This document shows positions 35,393 to 47,094 of a DNA stretch of 64,000 nt, piece after piece. The stretch lies in contig KQ965765.1 in assembly GCA_001574975.1 (NCBI GenBank), forward strand, positions 1,899 to 65,898, given 5' to 3'. Position 1 is the first letter of the stretch. Each line of letters starts with the position of its first letter. The notes beneath the pieces are model-generated. The model worked only from the letters and a program-made list of their open reading frames with translations. It ran no database searches and had not been told where the DNA came from. The translations under genes were made by a program, and so were the position numbers. This stretch comes from Gonapodya prolifera JEL478 (Eukaryota > Monoblepharomycota > Monoblepharidomycetes > Monoblepharidales > Gonapodyaceae).

Positions 35393-36700
35393 AATGAGTA
35401 CTGGAGCCGAACCCCGCGGACTCTCCGCCGCGCGACTTCTCGAACATCTACACCTATGACTTCCTCCCGACGCACCTGAATCCACTTCCTCTCTCCCTCT
35501 TGATCCAAGCACCGCACCGCTTCTCATTTCACAGGACGCATCGGGCGCGTCAGGCATTGGATCCACAATCTGGGACGCGGCAATCGTCCTTTCAAAATAC
35601 TTGAGAAATTTCGCGACGACGCGATCGTCCGTGTCGTCGTGGAGGCTTCTGCGCCGGTCCGTAACCTCAAGGCACTGTCGACCAGCCATCTCAAGGACAT
35701 GCAACGGAGGCGGAACCCGTTCCGTGGTCGAACCGGCGGTGCTGGTGGTGCCCGAGTCATTGAACTCGGCGCTGGCACTGGTCTCCTCGGCCTGGTCGTG
35801 CCACGCACCTTCCCAGTCGCAGAGGTCGTGCTGACAGACAAACTGGGATCCTTGGACTTGCTTCGGTTCAATGCCGAAAAGAACTGCGTCGACGCTTGGC
35901 GGGACGGGAAGGTGCGAATGGACGAGCTCATGTGGGGCGCTGAGAAGAGGGCGCAAGAATTAGGCACGTTTGATGTGATTGTTGTGGCGGATTGTGTGAG
36001 TTTCAGTGAGCGACGGGGGCCGGAGGCCGAAGGAGCCAACCAGGCAAAGCCGAGTGAAGTGGAGTCGCGCCACGCGAGGCATCGAGGGAAGCGAGACCCG
36101 AGTCGTAAATGCCGTTAAGCGCTGATCGATGAGTCCTCCGGAGGCAAATTCACACCGAAGCGGAATACGCTCCCGGAGCCAGCCCCCGAGTCCCAGACAC
36201 GAAGTGCCCACCGAGGCTGTCCGCCGGAGGCGAATGCACCACGAAACGGAATACACTCACAGAGCGAGCCCCGAGGCCTAGACACGAAGTGCTGACCGAA
36301 GCTATCCGCCAGAGGCGAGTGCACCGCGAATCGGAATACTCTCTCGGAGTGAGGACTTCAGGCATGATCGCGAAGTGCTGACCGAGGCTGGTCACTCCAG
36401 CCATTCTAACCAGTCTCGTCGTAATATGATAAACAGGTCCACTGGCTCTCCCTCTTCGACCCCCGTCTCGCGAGCCTAAGGCACCTCTCACACGCTTCAA
36501 CGGTCCTGTACATTGCAAATGAGACCCGGAATTTCGAAATCGAAGTCCAGTTCTTCGAGCGGCTCGGGAGGACGTGGCGGTCTCGGAACGTGGACGTGGA
36601 CGAGTTCGACGAGAACTGGCGAGATGAGGAGAATATTAGCGTGGTTGTGGGTGGATGGAAGTCGATGCAGTCGGGTGTCACTCAATCGGCGAAGAAGTAG
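35393..36700 (+). CDS. METTL21-like (class I, KMT family) lysine methyltransferase
   Basis: METTL21-type enzymes methylate lysines of proteins such as chaperones and elongation factors with S-adenosylmethionine. The pre-motif SGASGIGSTIWDAAIVLSKY contains the family's GS.xWDAA.VL. Motif I is RVIELGAGTGLLGLV, the acidic loop is VVLTDKLGSLDLLRFN, then FDVIVVADC. After a long intron starting near 35997, the last exon from about 36420 gives VHWLSLFDPRL, VLYIANETRNFEIEVQFFER and stops at 36698-36700. Most of the intron is a tandem repeat. Near 35600 the frame passes from VLSKYL to LEKFRDDAIVRVVVEA with a one-base offset at CAAAA; this could be a sequence error, a lesion or an unseen intron. The start is unresolved: ATG 35393 is the nearest candidate but not in the frame of the following FSNIYTYDFLPTHL. 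Confidence 0.65.
36106..36395. repeat. Intronic minisatellite, about 85-bp units, just over three copies
   Basis: Units begin with AAGTGC(C/T)(C/G)ACCGA(A/G)GCT at about 36202, 36287 and 36374, with an older, more divergent unit before them from about 36106. Each unit contains CGGAGGCGAATGCACC-like and CGGAATAC-like stretches and ends near AGACACG or ATCGCG. The copies differ by 10-20 percent. The array fills most of the last intron of the methyltransferase gene and is GC-rich. Confidence 0.75.
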
Positions 36701-36842
36701 ACGCAGTCACATAAGGATATCAAAGGAGAATTCTGCATCTCTGACTTTCTAATGACGGGGTCTGCCACTCTAACAGATTTTGCATGTTTGCATTACATTA
36801 CATAAACTATGTGTCCGCCCGCCTGCCGTGCCCTCACCACAG

Positions 36843-39800
36843 CTACGAACTCTTCGCCTCCCTTGCCGCCCTCTCCATCCCGCCCTGCATCAACACCGTC
36901 GCAGTAAGAATATTCTCGCTCACGCCCTTATTCCGCATCTCCTCTCGCACCTCCTCCACGCCCTCCATGTCGCCCAGCCGCATGTAGGCGCGGATGAGGT
37001 GGTTGAACACGCGGACGTCAGACGCGGGACTGGCGAATGCGATCCGCTTGGCGACGTCGATTCGGGATGACGTCGAATGAGCACTGGCAGTGGCAGTGGC
37101 AGCCTTGCCGGTTGGTGGGGAGAAGTTGTCGGGATGCGAGGTCAGAGATCGCACCACGATGTCCAAATGCGGCGCTCGAACGGGAATCAGGTTTCGTGCA
37201 GGCGGGATCAGAATATTGGGAGTTGAGCCCGCTCCGGCACCGGTGCCAAGTCCGGCGCCTGTTCCCGTAAACGTCTCAAACTCCACCACCACCTTTTCTG
37301 GATCCGTCCACCGCGATAAATGCTGGAGGTACTTTGTCAACGCCGGCATCGCAAGCGCTCCTGGGAACCGTTCCAGGAGTATGCGGAGGAACCCACGCGC
37401 ACCAGCGAGGTCGGGAACGGTTTGGCGGCACATGAGGTCGATGAGCTCGACGTACGTTACGGGGGTGGCGTATTTGAGGGAAGGCAAAGCGTCAGGGGAA
37501 GCGGTAGCGGCAGAGGGATGCGCGTCGGTGAGCTGTCGAGATCTGCCGGTGTCCATTGTTGGGACGAACGCCGCACGCTCTCGCTCGACTGGCAATGAGC
37601 GAGCACCTCTGAGCTGAAGATCCCAACCGTCAACTTCCAATGGTGCATATGATCCTGCTGATTGCGACGGGCTGGTTCGATATCTTGCAGGCACCGACAA
37701 CGACGATGCGTGAATCGGAGGGTCGCGGAATGAAGAGTGAGGCTCCACGTCAAAGCGATCGCGGCCCCCTTGCGTGTGATCCGAACCCTCCACCGTTGAC
37801 TCTCCGCCAAAGAATTCCTCCTCGAGCTCGTACACAATTTGCTGTTCCTCTGCAGACCATATCCCCTGCCGAGTCCTTCCATCCACCCCAGGTTGTCCTT
37901 CCGTCAGGGGTATAGCATGTGCCATCAGCTTTTGAGAGGAGATGGCATTCGCAATCTCTTCAGGCGCGTACATCTGCAAAACATCGTCCGGAACGGGCGT
38001 TTGCGGAAACCACTGATCCGGATCCAAATGCGAATTGCGCCCTTTCACCGGGGGATTCGAAAACGTCTCAGTGATGAGTTGCGTCGCCTCGGCGATTGCT
38101 CCCCGTGAGATCTGAAACTTTGCCAAGATGTTGTACGTTATGGGATCCCCCTCGATTCTTCTCTCCTTCATTTCGTCCAACACATCGCGAAACGCAGCGA
38201 CGTCGCCCAGATTCGCGTACCCTTTCAGAAGTTGGTTGTACACCCACACGGTGGGTAGGACCTTGTCGATGTCACGCATTTCCGAAATGCACGCAACCGA
38301 ACCTCGCATGTCTCCAACAGTAACAAATGCTTTGACGACATTGTGCCATGCTACCACGTTGGGTCTGATACCTTTCGAGCGCATCTCCCGGATAATGGCC
38401 AAAGCGGCGTCAGGCTCCCCAAGTAACGCATGTGCGTGTGAGAGAACAGTGTATATCTTGAGGTTGGGCTCAATACCGCACGTTTGCATATCTCGAAGGT
38501 ATTGGGAGAACCGGGTGAATCGGCGGTGACTGATGGCGTTCGCGAGGAGCTGGCCGAAGGTGAACACGGTGGGGGGCGGAAGATCGACCAATGGTACAGC
38601 CTTGTTGGTTTTGTCGAAAGACTCATCATCTGCTAGTTCTTCATCTTCGAGTGTAGTTGCTCGCATCGACGGGTTCTGGGAGCTTGCTTCTCCAGAGTGT
38701 TGCACCGCTTCTCGTGTTCCATTTTGCAGTTCAACGTGGACCTTGAGTCTCGCCTCATACATTGCCTCGGCCCCCTCCGAAAATCCTCGCCGGAGGTATT
38801 CATCCAGGATCCCGTCCCATGCCCAAGCCCGTACATCCCCCTTAGCTGCTTTGAGAACGTCCCGGACTTTCCCAAACTCCCCCGCTCTTGCATATGCTAT
38901 GGCAAGTGCCGCCCAAGTCGCTCCATTTGGTCCATATCCTTGCTGCAGACTTTCGTCAAACCATTGACGTGCAATTTCGAGGCCTTTCGAAAGCGAAGGG
39001 TATCGCGAGATATGGTACATTATTGCGCTCTCGTACGCAAAGCGAGTTGGATTAAATTGCATCTCAGGAAACTTTGGGTGCGCCTTGGGAAGGGCTTCGC
39101 GGAGAATCCCGGTAGCAGTGCGAGCGTTGCCCCGTGAGAATTCTGCCTTGGCAAGAGTCGAGTAGATATGTTGTAGAAGCGGGCGTATTTTCCCGTTCTG
39201 AGCTTTGGTCGATAGCTTGAGAATGTCACCAACGGGGGTAAATAATGTGTTGAAAAGTGAGTAAGCATGATGTGTCGCTCGGGCACGGGTGTAACCCGAC
39301 AAAAGGGTAGAGAGAGTAACGAGGTCAGGGGGAAACCAGGCGGAAGGCCACGGAAAGGGTAGATGACTAAACATCTCCTGCTTTTCCTTGTGGTGACCGA
39401 ATTTGGAAGAGAGCCGATCCCACCAGACCCTCTCCTTGGCCAACCAAGCCATCGCTGCCTCCGCACCATTTCCAACACAGACGGCATTAAGCACAATATT
39501 GGATGTAAATGGTGAAAGCTTTATTATCGAGCCAGTCTCGTTCGCTTTTCTCGCAGCCGTTTCCTTGACAATGTCCCACACTGACATCACCACGTTAAAG
39601 TAGCCATTTCGTCCTGCCGCCCACAGGAGCGAGTCGAGTATGAGAGTGTTGAGGGGCCGGCCGAGGCGAATGTGCCAGATGTGTATTACTTGGGAAACTT
39701 CTCGGAGGTTTTCATCCATCTGGATGCGTTTGAGATATCCCACAAGTTGGGTGATATTACGAGCGCTCAATGAGGAAACTGGATACAATTTGTCGTTTTG

Positions 39801-40603
39801 CAGAGAAAGCGAGTACATGCGGGCGAAAAGGGAAAAGAGCCGACGAACGCGAAGTTCGGGAGCATTCTTGGGGGTATAGTGCTTAAAGATAAAGGAACAT
39901 TCCTTCCAGTACTCCGCAAGAGCAGCTGCAACGGTTGCCGACATATTTCGAGTGTCCATGTCGTGGGAATCCCGGTCGGGAGATTTGAAGGGGAACACGG
40001 ACTCCGGAATTCTCACTCGACTGACCGCCCAAGGATTGAAGTTCGGTATCCAAGTGAGTTCCTTCAGCGACGGAATATCAGAACCTTCTTCACCGGGGGA
40101 GAGTTGATCAAAAAAATCTGTTTCGTCCATCAGATCATTAAGGGTAAACTGATCATTCCGACCGTGGGAATGTCGGTCCACAAGGTTTTCAAGTTCACTC
40201 GCCCAACGCTTTGTAAAGAGTATCGATTGAGCGGACGCGAAAGACGAAAGGCCCGTAGTTAAAGGAGACTCACCTGATATGTCGATCTTGGGACCTGCAC
40301 TGGTCGAGCAACTTTTGCGGGGCTCACGGTTTCACCATGATTCGTCAGAGGGTCACCATTTAGAGTATCGTGTTTCGGGGGTGATCCTTTTGGATTTTTG
40401 ACGTTCGGCGGTTGACGGTGGTCACCGGATTTTGGTGGTTCCGACATTGGACCCGACGTAGAGTGAAAATGGCGCGGTAGAAGAAGAGGAAGTAAGATTC
40501 CTGCCGGTAGCCGCGGCGCTGAAGCAGCGAGCTGAGGGACCATTGGAAAGAGGAGGTGAAATGTTGGGAGGAAAGTGCGATGCCGTGGGTGCCGGCCCGC
40601 CAT
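36843..40603 (-). CDS. Large pentatricopeptide-repeat (PPR) protein, probably mitochondrial
   Basis: PPR proteins bind organelle RNA and act in its processing, stability or translation. Exon 1 (40603-40274) starts MAGRHPRHRTFLPTFHLL, Arg-rich and without acidic residues, as in a mitochondrial presequence. A 65-bp intron (40273-40209) joins in frame to exon 2 (40208-36843), which is over 1100 codons without a break. PPR-type helical pairs are clear at LKIYTVLSHAHALLGEPDAA, then GIRPNVVAWHNVVKAFVTVG, then VLPTVWVYNQLLKGYANLGD, then DPITYNILAKFQISRGAIAE, and near the end RVFNHLIRAYMRLGDMEGV. Upstream blocks TLSTLLSGYTRARATHHAYS and TWAALAIAYARAGEFGKV also fit. A Gly-Ala-rich linker lies near 37240. 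The C-terminus is AREAKSS. Total about 1230 residues. The partner RNA is unknown. Confidence 0.85.
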
Positions 40604-40995
40604 TTCGCGAATAGCGGGAAGAAAATCCTAATACAGGAGTATAAAGGGAGTGTTAGGTGTCGGTTGTACTATTCAGAACGGAAATTCGGCTGCGAATGCT
40701 TTCTCTCTTCGGATAAGGACTGCCTCAAAACATCCGTTCGCCCGCGAACACACACCGCCTCGCACGACGTGTGCCAAAATCACTCGCAGCATTGTCCAGA
40801 AACCTGGAAATCTCACTCGAATGCTAGCCCTGATCCTCGGTGATCGTTGGCTGCCACGTCGTCCAAGTTTGAAAGGTAGTTCGCCCTGTGGAATACAACA
40901 GCAATCCTGGTGTGACATTGCCACTTCAGCATTTTCTCTCCTCCACCGAATCCATAATACGAAGGTCTCTGCGTGTCTCGGTTGGACGATCCACC

Positions 40996-42328
40996 ATGAC
41001 TCTCGGTTTTGACCCACGCCAGCCCTCCCCCATAAATGATTCCTTCTCTCGCAGCGTTCTCACCTCGATCGCAGCTTCTATCGACCCGTTCCTGTCTTCA
41101 CGCCGTCCTCAACGTCCCGTTCCCGGATGCCGGGATTTACTTCCAACGGAGTGTCCGTGCATAATGCCAAAATTTTGGTGCCCAACTCTTTGGGACCGCT
41201 ACCGTGGAGCATTTTACAAAATGGGAACCACGATTGCAGCGACGGACGCACCAGACTACTGGGATTCGCCTTCCATCTTGCCTAAACCCATCGAATATGT
41301 CATGGTTTCAGAGGTTTTCACCCCCCTGGAGTACAGGTCTCCCCGTGAAATCATCGCTGCCTTCGCCTACGCTGCCACTTGCACCTCCTGCAAGCGAGCC
41401 TACGTCCTGGCAGTTTCGTTTCTCTGCCAGGGGCCGGACAACCTTGCCCAATTCCACGCGCAAGGCTTGAACGTTTACCCAAACCAATGCCCGCATTACG
41501 AGCCCTCCAGGTTATCTGCCTGCTTGTCTCGACTCCCATCATGGAAATCTACCTGAACGATTTCGCACTGGGTGTTAAGCAGGCCCAGGAGGCCTTGGAA
41601 AGCCGGAATCGGGAGGAGTGTCGTGAAGCGATGAACGCGGCAAGCACTTATGCAATGGCGCCTCTGAACAGCCTCTTCATTGTCAAGCCAGTGGCGCTCG
41701 GGAAGGTGCTTGCTCGGAAAAAGGCTTATTGGAACGCTTTGCTGGAACTGTACCGTCTCGGGAGATGAGAGCGGAAAGTCGCAACGTTTCGGAGCGCCCT
41801 GGCCAAACCTCATTTCCGACATTGTCGAAATTGTACCCCTGAATCTTGTCATGGGTGACACAGATAGGCCTGACAGGCTGTCAAATCCAACAAACATTCC
41901 ATAAAAGCCGTCCACGATGGTTGTCGAGGAATTGGTCCCGGGCTGGAACCAGGTAACCCACGGAGGGCTCGACTCCGGGAAGTTTGGGATCGAATTGCAG
42001 CAGGAAAGACGGATAGCACTCTTGGAAAGCGCTTCAAGCAGGCCCACGGGGATGGGCTTGCGTGCGGCAAGATGGACTGTCCCGAAGGGTTCTTCCCCAT
42101 GTGGAGGGCCCATCAAAAGAGTGATAAGGCGCCCATGAAGCTACGGGCATGCAGTGGGTGTCATGGGATCCTGTACTGCTCGCCGGAGTGTCAGAAGGAT
42201 GATTGGTGGTGACACAAGGTTGTGTGTGCCAAGGAGACAATTTCTGAAGAGTGGATCACATGTACCATGGAAAATTGTGCGGTAATTGCTCGAGTGCACA
42301 ACATGGGGCATGTCGCGGGCATTTAATG
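40996..42328 (+). pseudogene. MYND zinc-finger gene, apparently decayed
   Basis: From the ATG at 40996 an open stretch of about 180 codons (MTLGFDPRQPSPINDSF to about 41480) has no recognised domain but resembles helical regions of fungal MYND proteins. The coding-like sequence then changes frame near 41480, again near 41765, meets TAA near 41903 in NIP*KPSTMVVEELVP, and changes frame near 42070. The MYND finger itself, LRACSGCHGILYCSPECQKD (about 42142), keeps its first Cys pairs, but the next codons read DWW, TGA, HKVVCAKE, where intact fingers have an ordinary residue before H. The break lies inside the finger. A 38-bp intron could explain the first frame change but not the others. Function of the ancestor is unknown. 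Confidence 0.62.
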
Positions 42329-42606
42329 ATTGGATTCTGATGTCGGGCGCAATTTCAGAGATTGGTGGTGTCGTCGCACGATCAATCACAGATTTAGCGT
42401 TATAAATTATAGCTCTCTGACTTATTTATACTTGGCTTCTCCGGGTCAGTTCAGTGAGTAGTTACATGTACATAGTTGCTATAACTATGAGAAGCAGTCG
42501 GAGAAACTTTTGTGGCGCAAGCTAAGGTTTGGTCGTTCACTACTTGCTTGTTATATTTCTCACCATCGCTTGCTCCGTGCGCTGCCACTAATCGCACAGC
42601 TGCAGC

Positions 42607-45336
42607 ATGGCTCGGAAAATGCTCCTCCTTCCGTCTCCTGCTTCGTTCGTCGTCCTGTTCGGGATGGGCCTTCTGTCGGCCTTCACCGCCGATGCCGCCA
42701 CCGTGGGGAGGTTCCACCCAAGCGGACTTGGCACCGGTGAGTGATAGTTGCGGGTGGTCATATCGCCTATGGTGGAAGGAATGGCGGATGGGTGAAAAGC
42801 TGAAATCGATCAACTTCAGTACTAACCTCAAGAACACCATTTGGGCACGCAGAGCTCCGAGGACCATACAACGACGGCCTTTCGACCCCGCATCACCTCG
42901 CCAAACGGCTCACCGGTGATTGTATCACCCCATCCCTCACCTCTTGCGGGAACGGTTCCAGCCAGTTCTGCATGCCCGCTACCGGGGCTCAATGCTGCTC
43001 TGACGCAGCTTTGGCGTGGTGGTACGTAGTCTCCTCCGCTCATTCCATGCCTGGGGCTTGCTCGATCACCCATGGGCCGTTGATAGGTGTCCAACGGGAT
43101 CCTCATGTGGGGTAGGCGGGGCATGTGTCAACTGCCTTCAACTATGCTCGGGGCGATGTATCTCGTGAGTTTACTGCCATGTGTTGCAAACCGTCACCTC
43201 CTGAATTAACTATCTTGGTTCACCAGTCAGACCACTTTCTCCAACAGTTACGCTGACTGTGGTGGTGTGAGTTTCCAAATTAATTCCATTGATTTACACT
43301 TCTCCTGACAATGATCACCTGAAATTATAGTGTGGCAATACCTGGTGGGTCTTTCATGTGTGGTGCATCTCTGATTACTTCTGAAAGCAAACGACGATTC
43401 AAAGTGCGGACCCCGTTGGTGGTGCAGGGTACTGCTCCCAAGGAAAATGCAACTTCGGTTCGTCTGTTTTGTTGTCCCGCCGTGTATACCTGAGCACTCA
43501 CTCGACCCACAGCGTGCAAGTCTGGATACACCCTCAACAACAATGTCTGTGTGGTCGGATCGTCTGGCTCCTCTTCTCCTCCTCCGGCTGCCAGTGGCTC
43601 TCCACCGGCTGCCAGTACCTCGAAGTATGAAGCTACTGCACTCGCTTTCCGCCATTCTCTCATCCGACTCCACAATCAATTTCAGTGGCTCCGGCAGTCC
43701 AAGCAACAACATTGGACTCATCGCCGGCATCGCCGGAGGGGTGGCAGCCGTCGCTGTGCTTTCCGCCCTGGCCATTTTCTTCTACCGCCGGAATCAAAAA
43801 TCGAAGGCTCCTGCCGGAGACACAAAACCGCCCGTGGCAGTCACGACGAGCACTGGACCCGGATCATCCACACCAGTCGTCTATGTCACGATCCAGCAGC
43901 CACAACCGAACACGACGTATTCGGTTGTACCAGCGTCACAGGTGACAGAGTGAGGGCCACTCTCCCCTACTGCCCCTGGGTTTGTCTTACCGTTGGCTCG
44001 ACCTCGGCCTTGCAGCCTTACTTACTCCACTGCACCTCCATTAAACGCCGTTCCTCCTGCAACTGTTTCTCGTCCGACTGTTTATGACGAGCGCTCTCTC
44101 CCGTCTGCCTCGCAAGTGTACTCTGCAGGTACTGGGAGTGCCCCACAAGCTTACTCTGGTCAGGTCATGTCGCAAGCCCTTTCTGACATAAGCGGTCTCA
44201 CCGCCGTTAACCCAAGCGGGGTGTTTCAGCCTCACGTGAGTCGATGAGAGCCAACTTGAGGTCGTATGACGTTTGCTCACAGTGTGGGCCGTTTTCGAAT
44301 AGTGGTTCTTCACAGCAGTCGCAACGGCGCAGGGCACAGAAGAAGATCACAGCCTATCGTACAATGGTCCTCCGCTGCCCGTGGCTGTTGCTGTGAGTTA
44401 CTTTCCATGACCATTACTCCCTGTGAACAGAAATGCTCACGAATGCACCCTTTGTCATAGTACCAAGCCACCACGGACGATGAAATTACGCTTTCGCCGA
44501 CCCAACTCGTTGAAGTTAAAACGTTGTACCGTGATGGTTGGGCTGTGGGCGTAAACGTGAGTGATGCTCGTCGGTGTTTTGGTTTTCATCTGCCCAAATC
44601 TGAAACTTCTATTCCCCGCAATTCAAAGTTGGCAACCCAAACATACGGTTTCTTCCCCATGTAAGCTTACGCAAAATGTACCGCGCTCGTCATGATGATG
44701 CTCACGTCTACTTCACGACCCTCCAGTGATTGCCTCCGTCTCGACTCCAACCTCGCTGGCAACGGATCCGTCAGCTTCCCCCACTCGTCCTACCTAGGTG
44801 GAAACTCGACGACGTCATCATTCCTGCCCCGTCATGAATCCGCCTTCCTGTCCACTCGAAGCCACTTCCTTCACTACGGCGGCCAGAGCCTCGTCATACC
44901 CTCGCACTCGCCGCTTTCAGACGTGCGAGGACCGTTACCTGGTGATGACATTGGGAAGACAGGTCCTTCGAGGGAGGGCACTGGACTTTCGGCTCCCAAA
45001 TCTGAGGGCATGGAACCGACGAAGCCACCCACGCGGATTGAGACTGGTGTCTCGGAGGCGAAGTCAGATGAAAAGGCGGGATCGGCACGCACCGGTACTG
45101 GATTGTTTGAGGCAAAAGCTGAGAGAAGAGAGACGGTGCTTCCACCTGCGCGCGTTGCGACCGGACTTTCAGATGCCAAATCGAGTGATCCTAATACTTC
45201 CATTGTCCCCTCGAACGCCGGGATTGAAGCCTCTGAGATCAAGGATGGGAGAGCTGAGGAAAAGAAGACAACGGAGGCGGAACCTGTGAAAGCGCTACCA
45301 TCAACCTCTGCGGCACCGGACGCAACCGCATACTAA
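42607..45336 (+). CDS. Cys-rich single-pass membrane protein with cytoplasmic SH3 domain and tail repeats
   Basis: The start MARKMLLLPSPASFVVLFGM leads into LLSAFTADAATV, a clear signal peptide with a likely cleavage after ADA. The ectodomain exons are Cys-rich (CITPSLTSCGNGSSQFCMPA, then GAQCCSDAALAWW; later SGYTLNNNVCVVG) and end in a Ser/Pro stalk. The membrane segment is NIGLIAGIAGGVAAVAVLSA, then LAIFFYRRNQKSK as a basic stop-transfer. The cytoplasmic part has a Pro/Ser/Tyr-rich region, then an SH3 domain VYQATTDDEITLSPTQLVEV, YRDGWAVGVN and GFFPIDCLRL (about 44461-44745). The tail repeats a TG(L/V)(S/F)xAK motif four times (44985-45180). At least seven introns are needed. The layout is that of a receptor or cell-surface sensor with an adaptor module; ligand and pathway are unknown. 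Related layouts are known in fungi (Cys-rich sensors; Sho1-type TM-SH3), but this order is distinct from Sho1, which has four membrane helices. Confidence 0.78.
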
Positions 45337-47094
45337 TGAGGGAATTTTCTCAACGTATATTATTGTCAGAAAACGTAATTGTAAATGAGTAACGTTCAGT
45401 TGATAGAGACGGAGAGCGCTCGAGGTTACGAACTCACTTGCGCTGTGGTGCTGTTTTGCAGCGAAGCGACCAGTAGGTTCCTCTGCTCCCACAAACGTGC
45501 GCATGGTGTTCAACAGGTGGGTGGAGGGTGGTTTTGTCACGACCACAGCTGTCTTCAATTATGACGAACATCCTGAACCCATCATATTGTGTTTCTTTGG
45601 GTCCCCTTCTTTTTGAAGCTCGAACACAGCGAAATCGAAGTCTAGTGAAAGGACAGTGGGGTTCATATCAAAGAATCTGACATAAAAAGTCATCAGTGGG
45701 AATTTTACAACAATACCCTTTTGGTCCACTGTTCCATAGTGTTGGTTTTGCATTGTGTTGTGCGGGTTGAGGACCGCGGTCATTTTGCTTTGCGTCCCCA
45801 CAACACATTATTCCACTGGTACTGGGCATCCAAGGAAATGGTGGCTCTGTGATACCATAGAAGACTCTGGATTGTCTGGATTGGCGGGCAGGCTGTGACG
45901 CGATTCACCCAGTTTACTTGCTGGACGCGTTGAAACGGAGTCTCTCATATAACTCTGCAGGTGACGCGGTAAGACGGGTCATAGTACGCACGTTGTGCAA
46001 GGTTGGGGGGTGTTCCCAGTCGGGGGAGCTGCCTGTTCGGACTGAGGGTTTCGACGGCGTGTCGCGCTGCCTTCATCACTCATGCAATTTCCAACGCACG
46101 TCGATGGATTTGGAGGGTCAGCAGGCTCCTTCGTTGCATTTGGGACTCGATCCCGGTCGGTACCACGCTAAATCGCTATCCGCCGCGACTGTGGGACCGA
46201 GACTCGTGATGTAACTTATCCCGCCATGTTGCTGGGTGAGAAAAGCTGCCCAGTAAACGGTGTGAACCCCCTGTGAAAGCGATGGGACGGGGTTTGCGAT
46301 TGAAAGATTCAAGAGTGGAACTAGGTGAGATGTCGCAACACTTTAATGGTGAATGACCTCCTGGTGGCGTGTTTGGGGCGTCCACTCTGTCGATGGCAAA
46401 CGGCTTGTGATATTGTTGCACTCCGTCTGACAATTACTTGAAATGTTGACGATATGGCTCTGGTTCTCCACAAAGTCCTCAAGCCATCAAGGAAGCTTGA
46501 CTTCAATGAAAAGTTCCTCCAGCAAAGGCACCAAGTTCCAGAGGCGCAATTCAGTGAAGAGCTCACCATCAATTCATCTTGGCAGTCCGATTCAAGTCCA
46601 TCGCAGTGCGGGATCATTCATTGAACGTGCACTCTGTTCGATCCTGGATCGTAAGCTTGCCCGAGTGAATTTCTAGGGTTAGAATACATAAAATTCAGGA
46701 CAAATCGTTTAATAACACAGTGTATTCGGCAACACGTCACATGTTCACAGCATCACAGACGATCTGCAGTCCATAATTTGAGAACCCAGAAAAGTTTGGG
46801 ACGACACATGACATCAATATGGTCACACAAACAAGGTCCCTCTCCCAGTGCAACATTGCCTGCTGCTACTCTTGGAGCGCTAGGGTTGGAATCGCCGTCC
46901 AGGGATGGTAATTGCTTCGGCAAGCACCCCAAAAGTACCCAAGAACATGGCCAACAGCGGAAAAACGACGTTTGACCTGGAGTTCACTAGCTACTGACTG
47001 AGTCGCTCATCTGAGATTATATGTGATATCAATAAAACTACCAAGACAATACAGTTACAATTTGTGATAAGCTACTTTGAATAACTGTATCACG
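45337..47094. other. Gene-poor stretch with weak coding-like fragments
   Basis: No supported gene. A minus frame at 45801-45559 contains FPLMTFYVRFFDMNPTVLSL with coding-like composition, but has no recognised domain. Other frames at 45918-46214 (+), 46617-46321 (-) and 46443-46676 (+) overlap and give no exon chain; on the minus strand LRLWNLVPLLEELFIEVKLP near 46540 is broken by stops and may be a gene remnant. A 30-bp motif at 46730-46759 recurs at 49464-49493. Confidence 0.35.
46730..46759 (+). repeat. Dispersed repeat copy 1 (partner at 49464-49493)
   Basis: CACGTCACATGTTCACAGCA at 46733-46752 matches TACGTCACATGTTCACCACA at 49467 on. Over 30 bp five positions differ. About 25-45 bp further on, TAATTTGAGAACCC and TCAATTGAGAACCA also correspond. 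Both copies are in the same direction and they flank the Cache-like pair. They may be ends of an old duplicated segment. Confidence 0.45.

Noticed and set aside
35087-35956. Minus-strand frame of 289 codons over the methyltransferase
   Set aside because: The plus strand carries the methyltransferase motifs ELGAGTG and WDAA; the minus frame shows none.
37090-37617. Plus-strand frames within the PPR gene
   Set aside because: Shadows of a continuous PPR coding frame of more than 1100 codons.
40996-42328. Use of TGA as a sense codon in this genome
   Set aside because: TGA ends other intact genes here (PRELI, pyruvate kinase, ciliary gene), and the MYND gene has other breaks as well.
42607-45336. 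Sho1 osmosensor
   Set aside because: Sho1 has four membrane helices close to the N-terminus and no Cys-rich ectodomain; this protein has one helix after a signal peptide.
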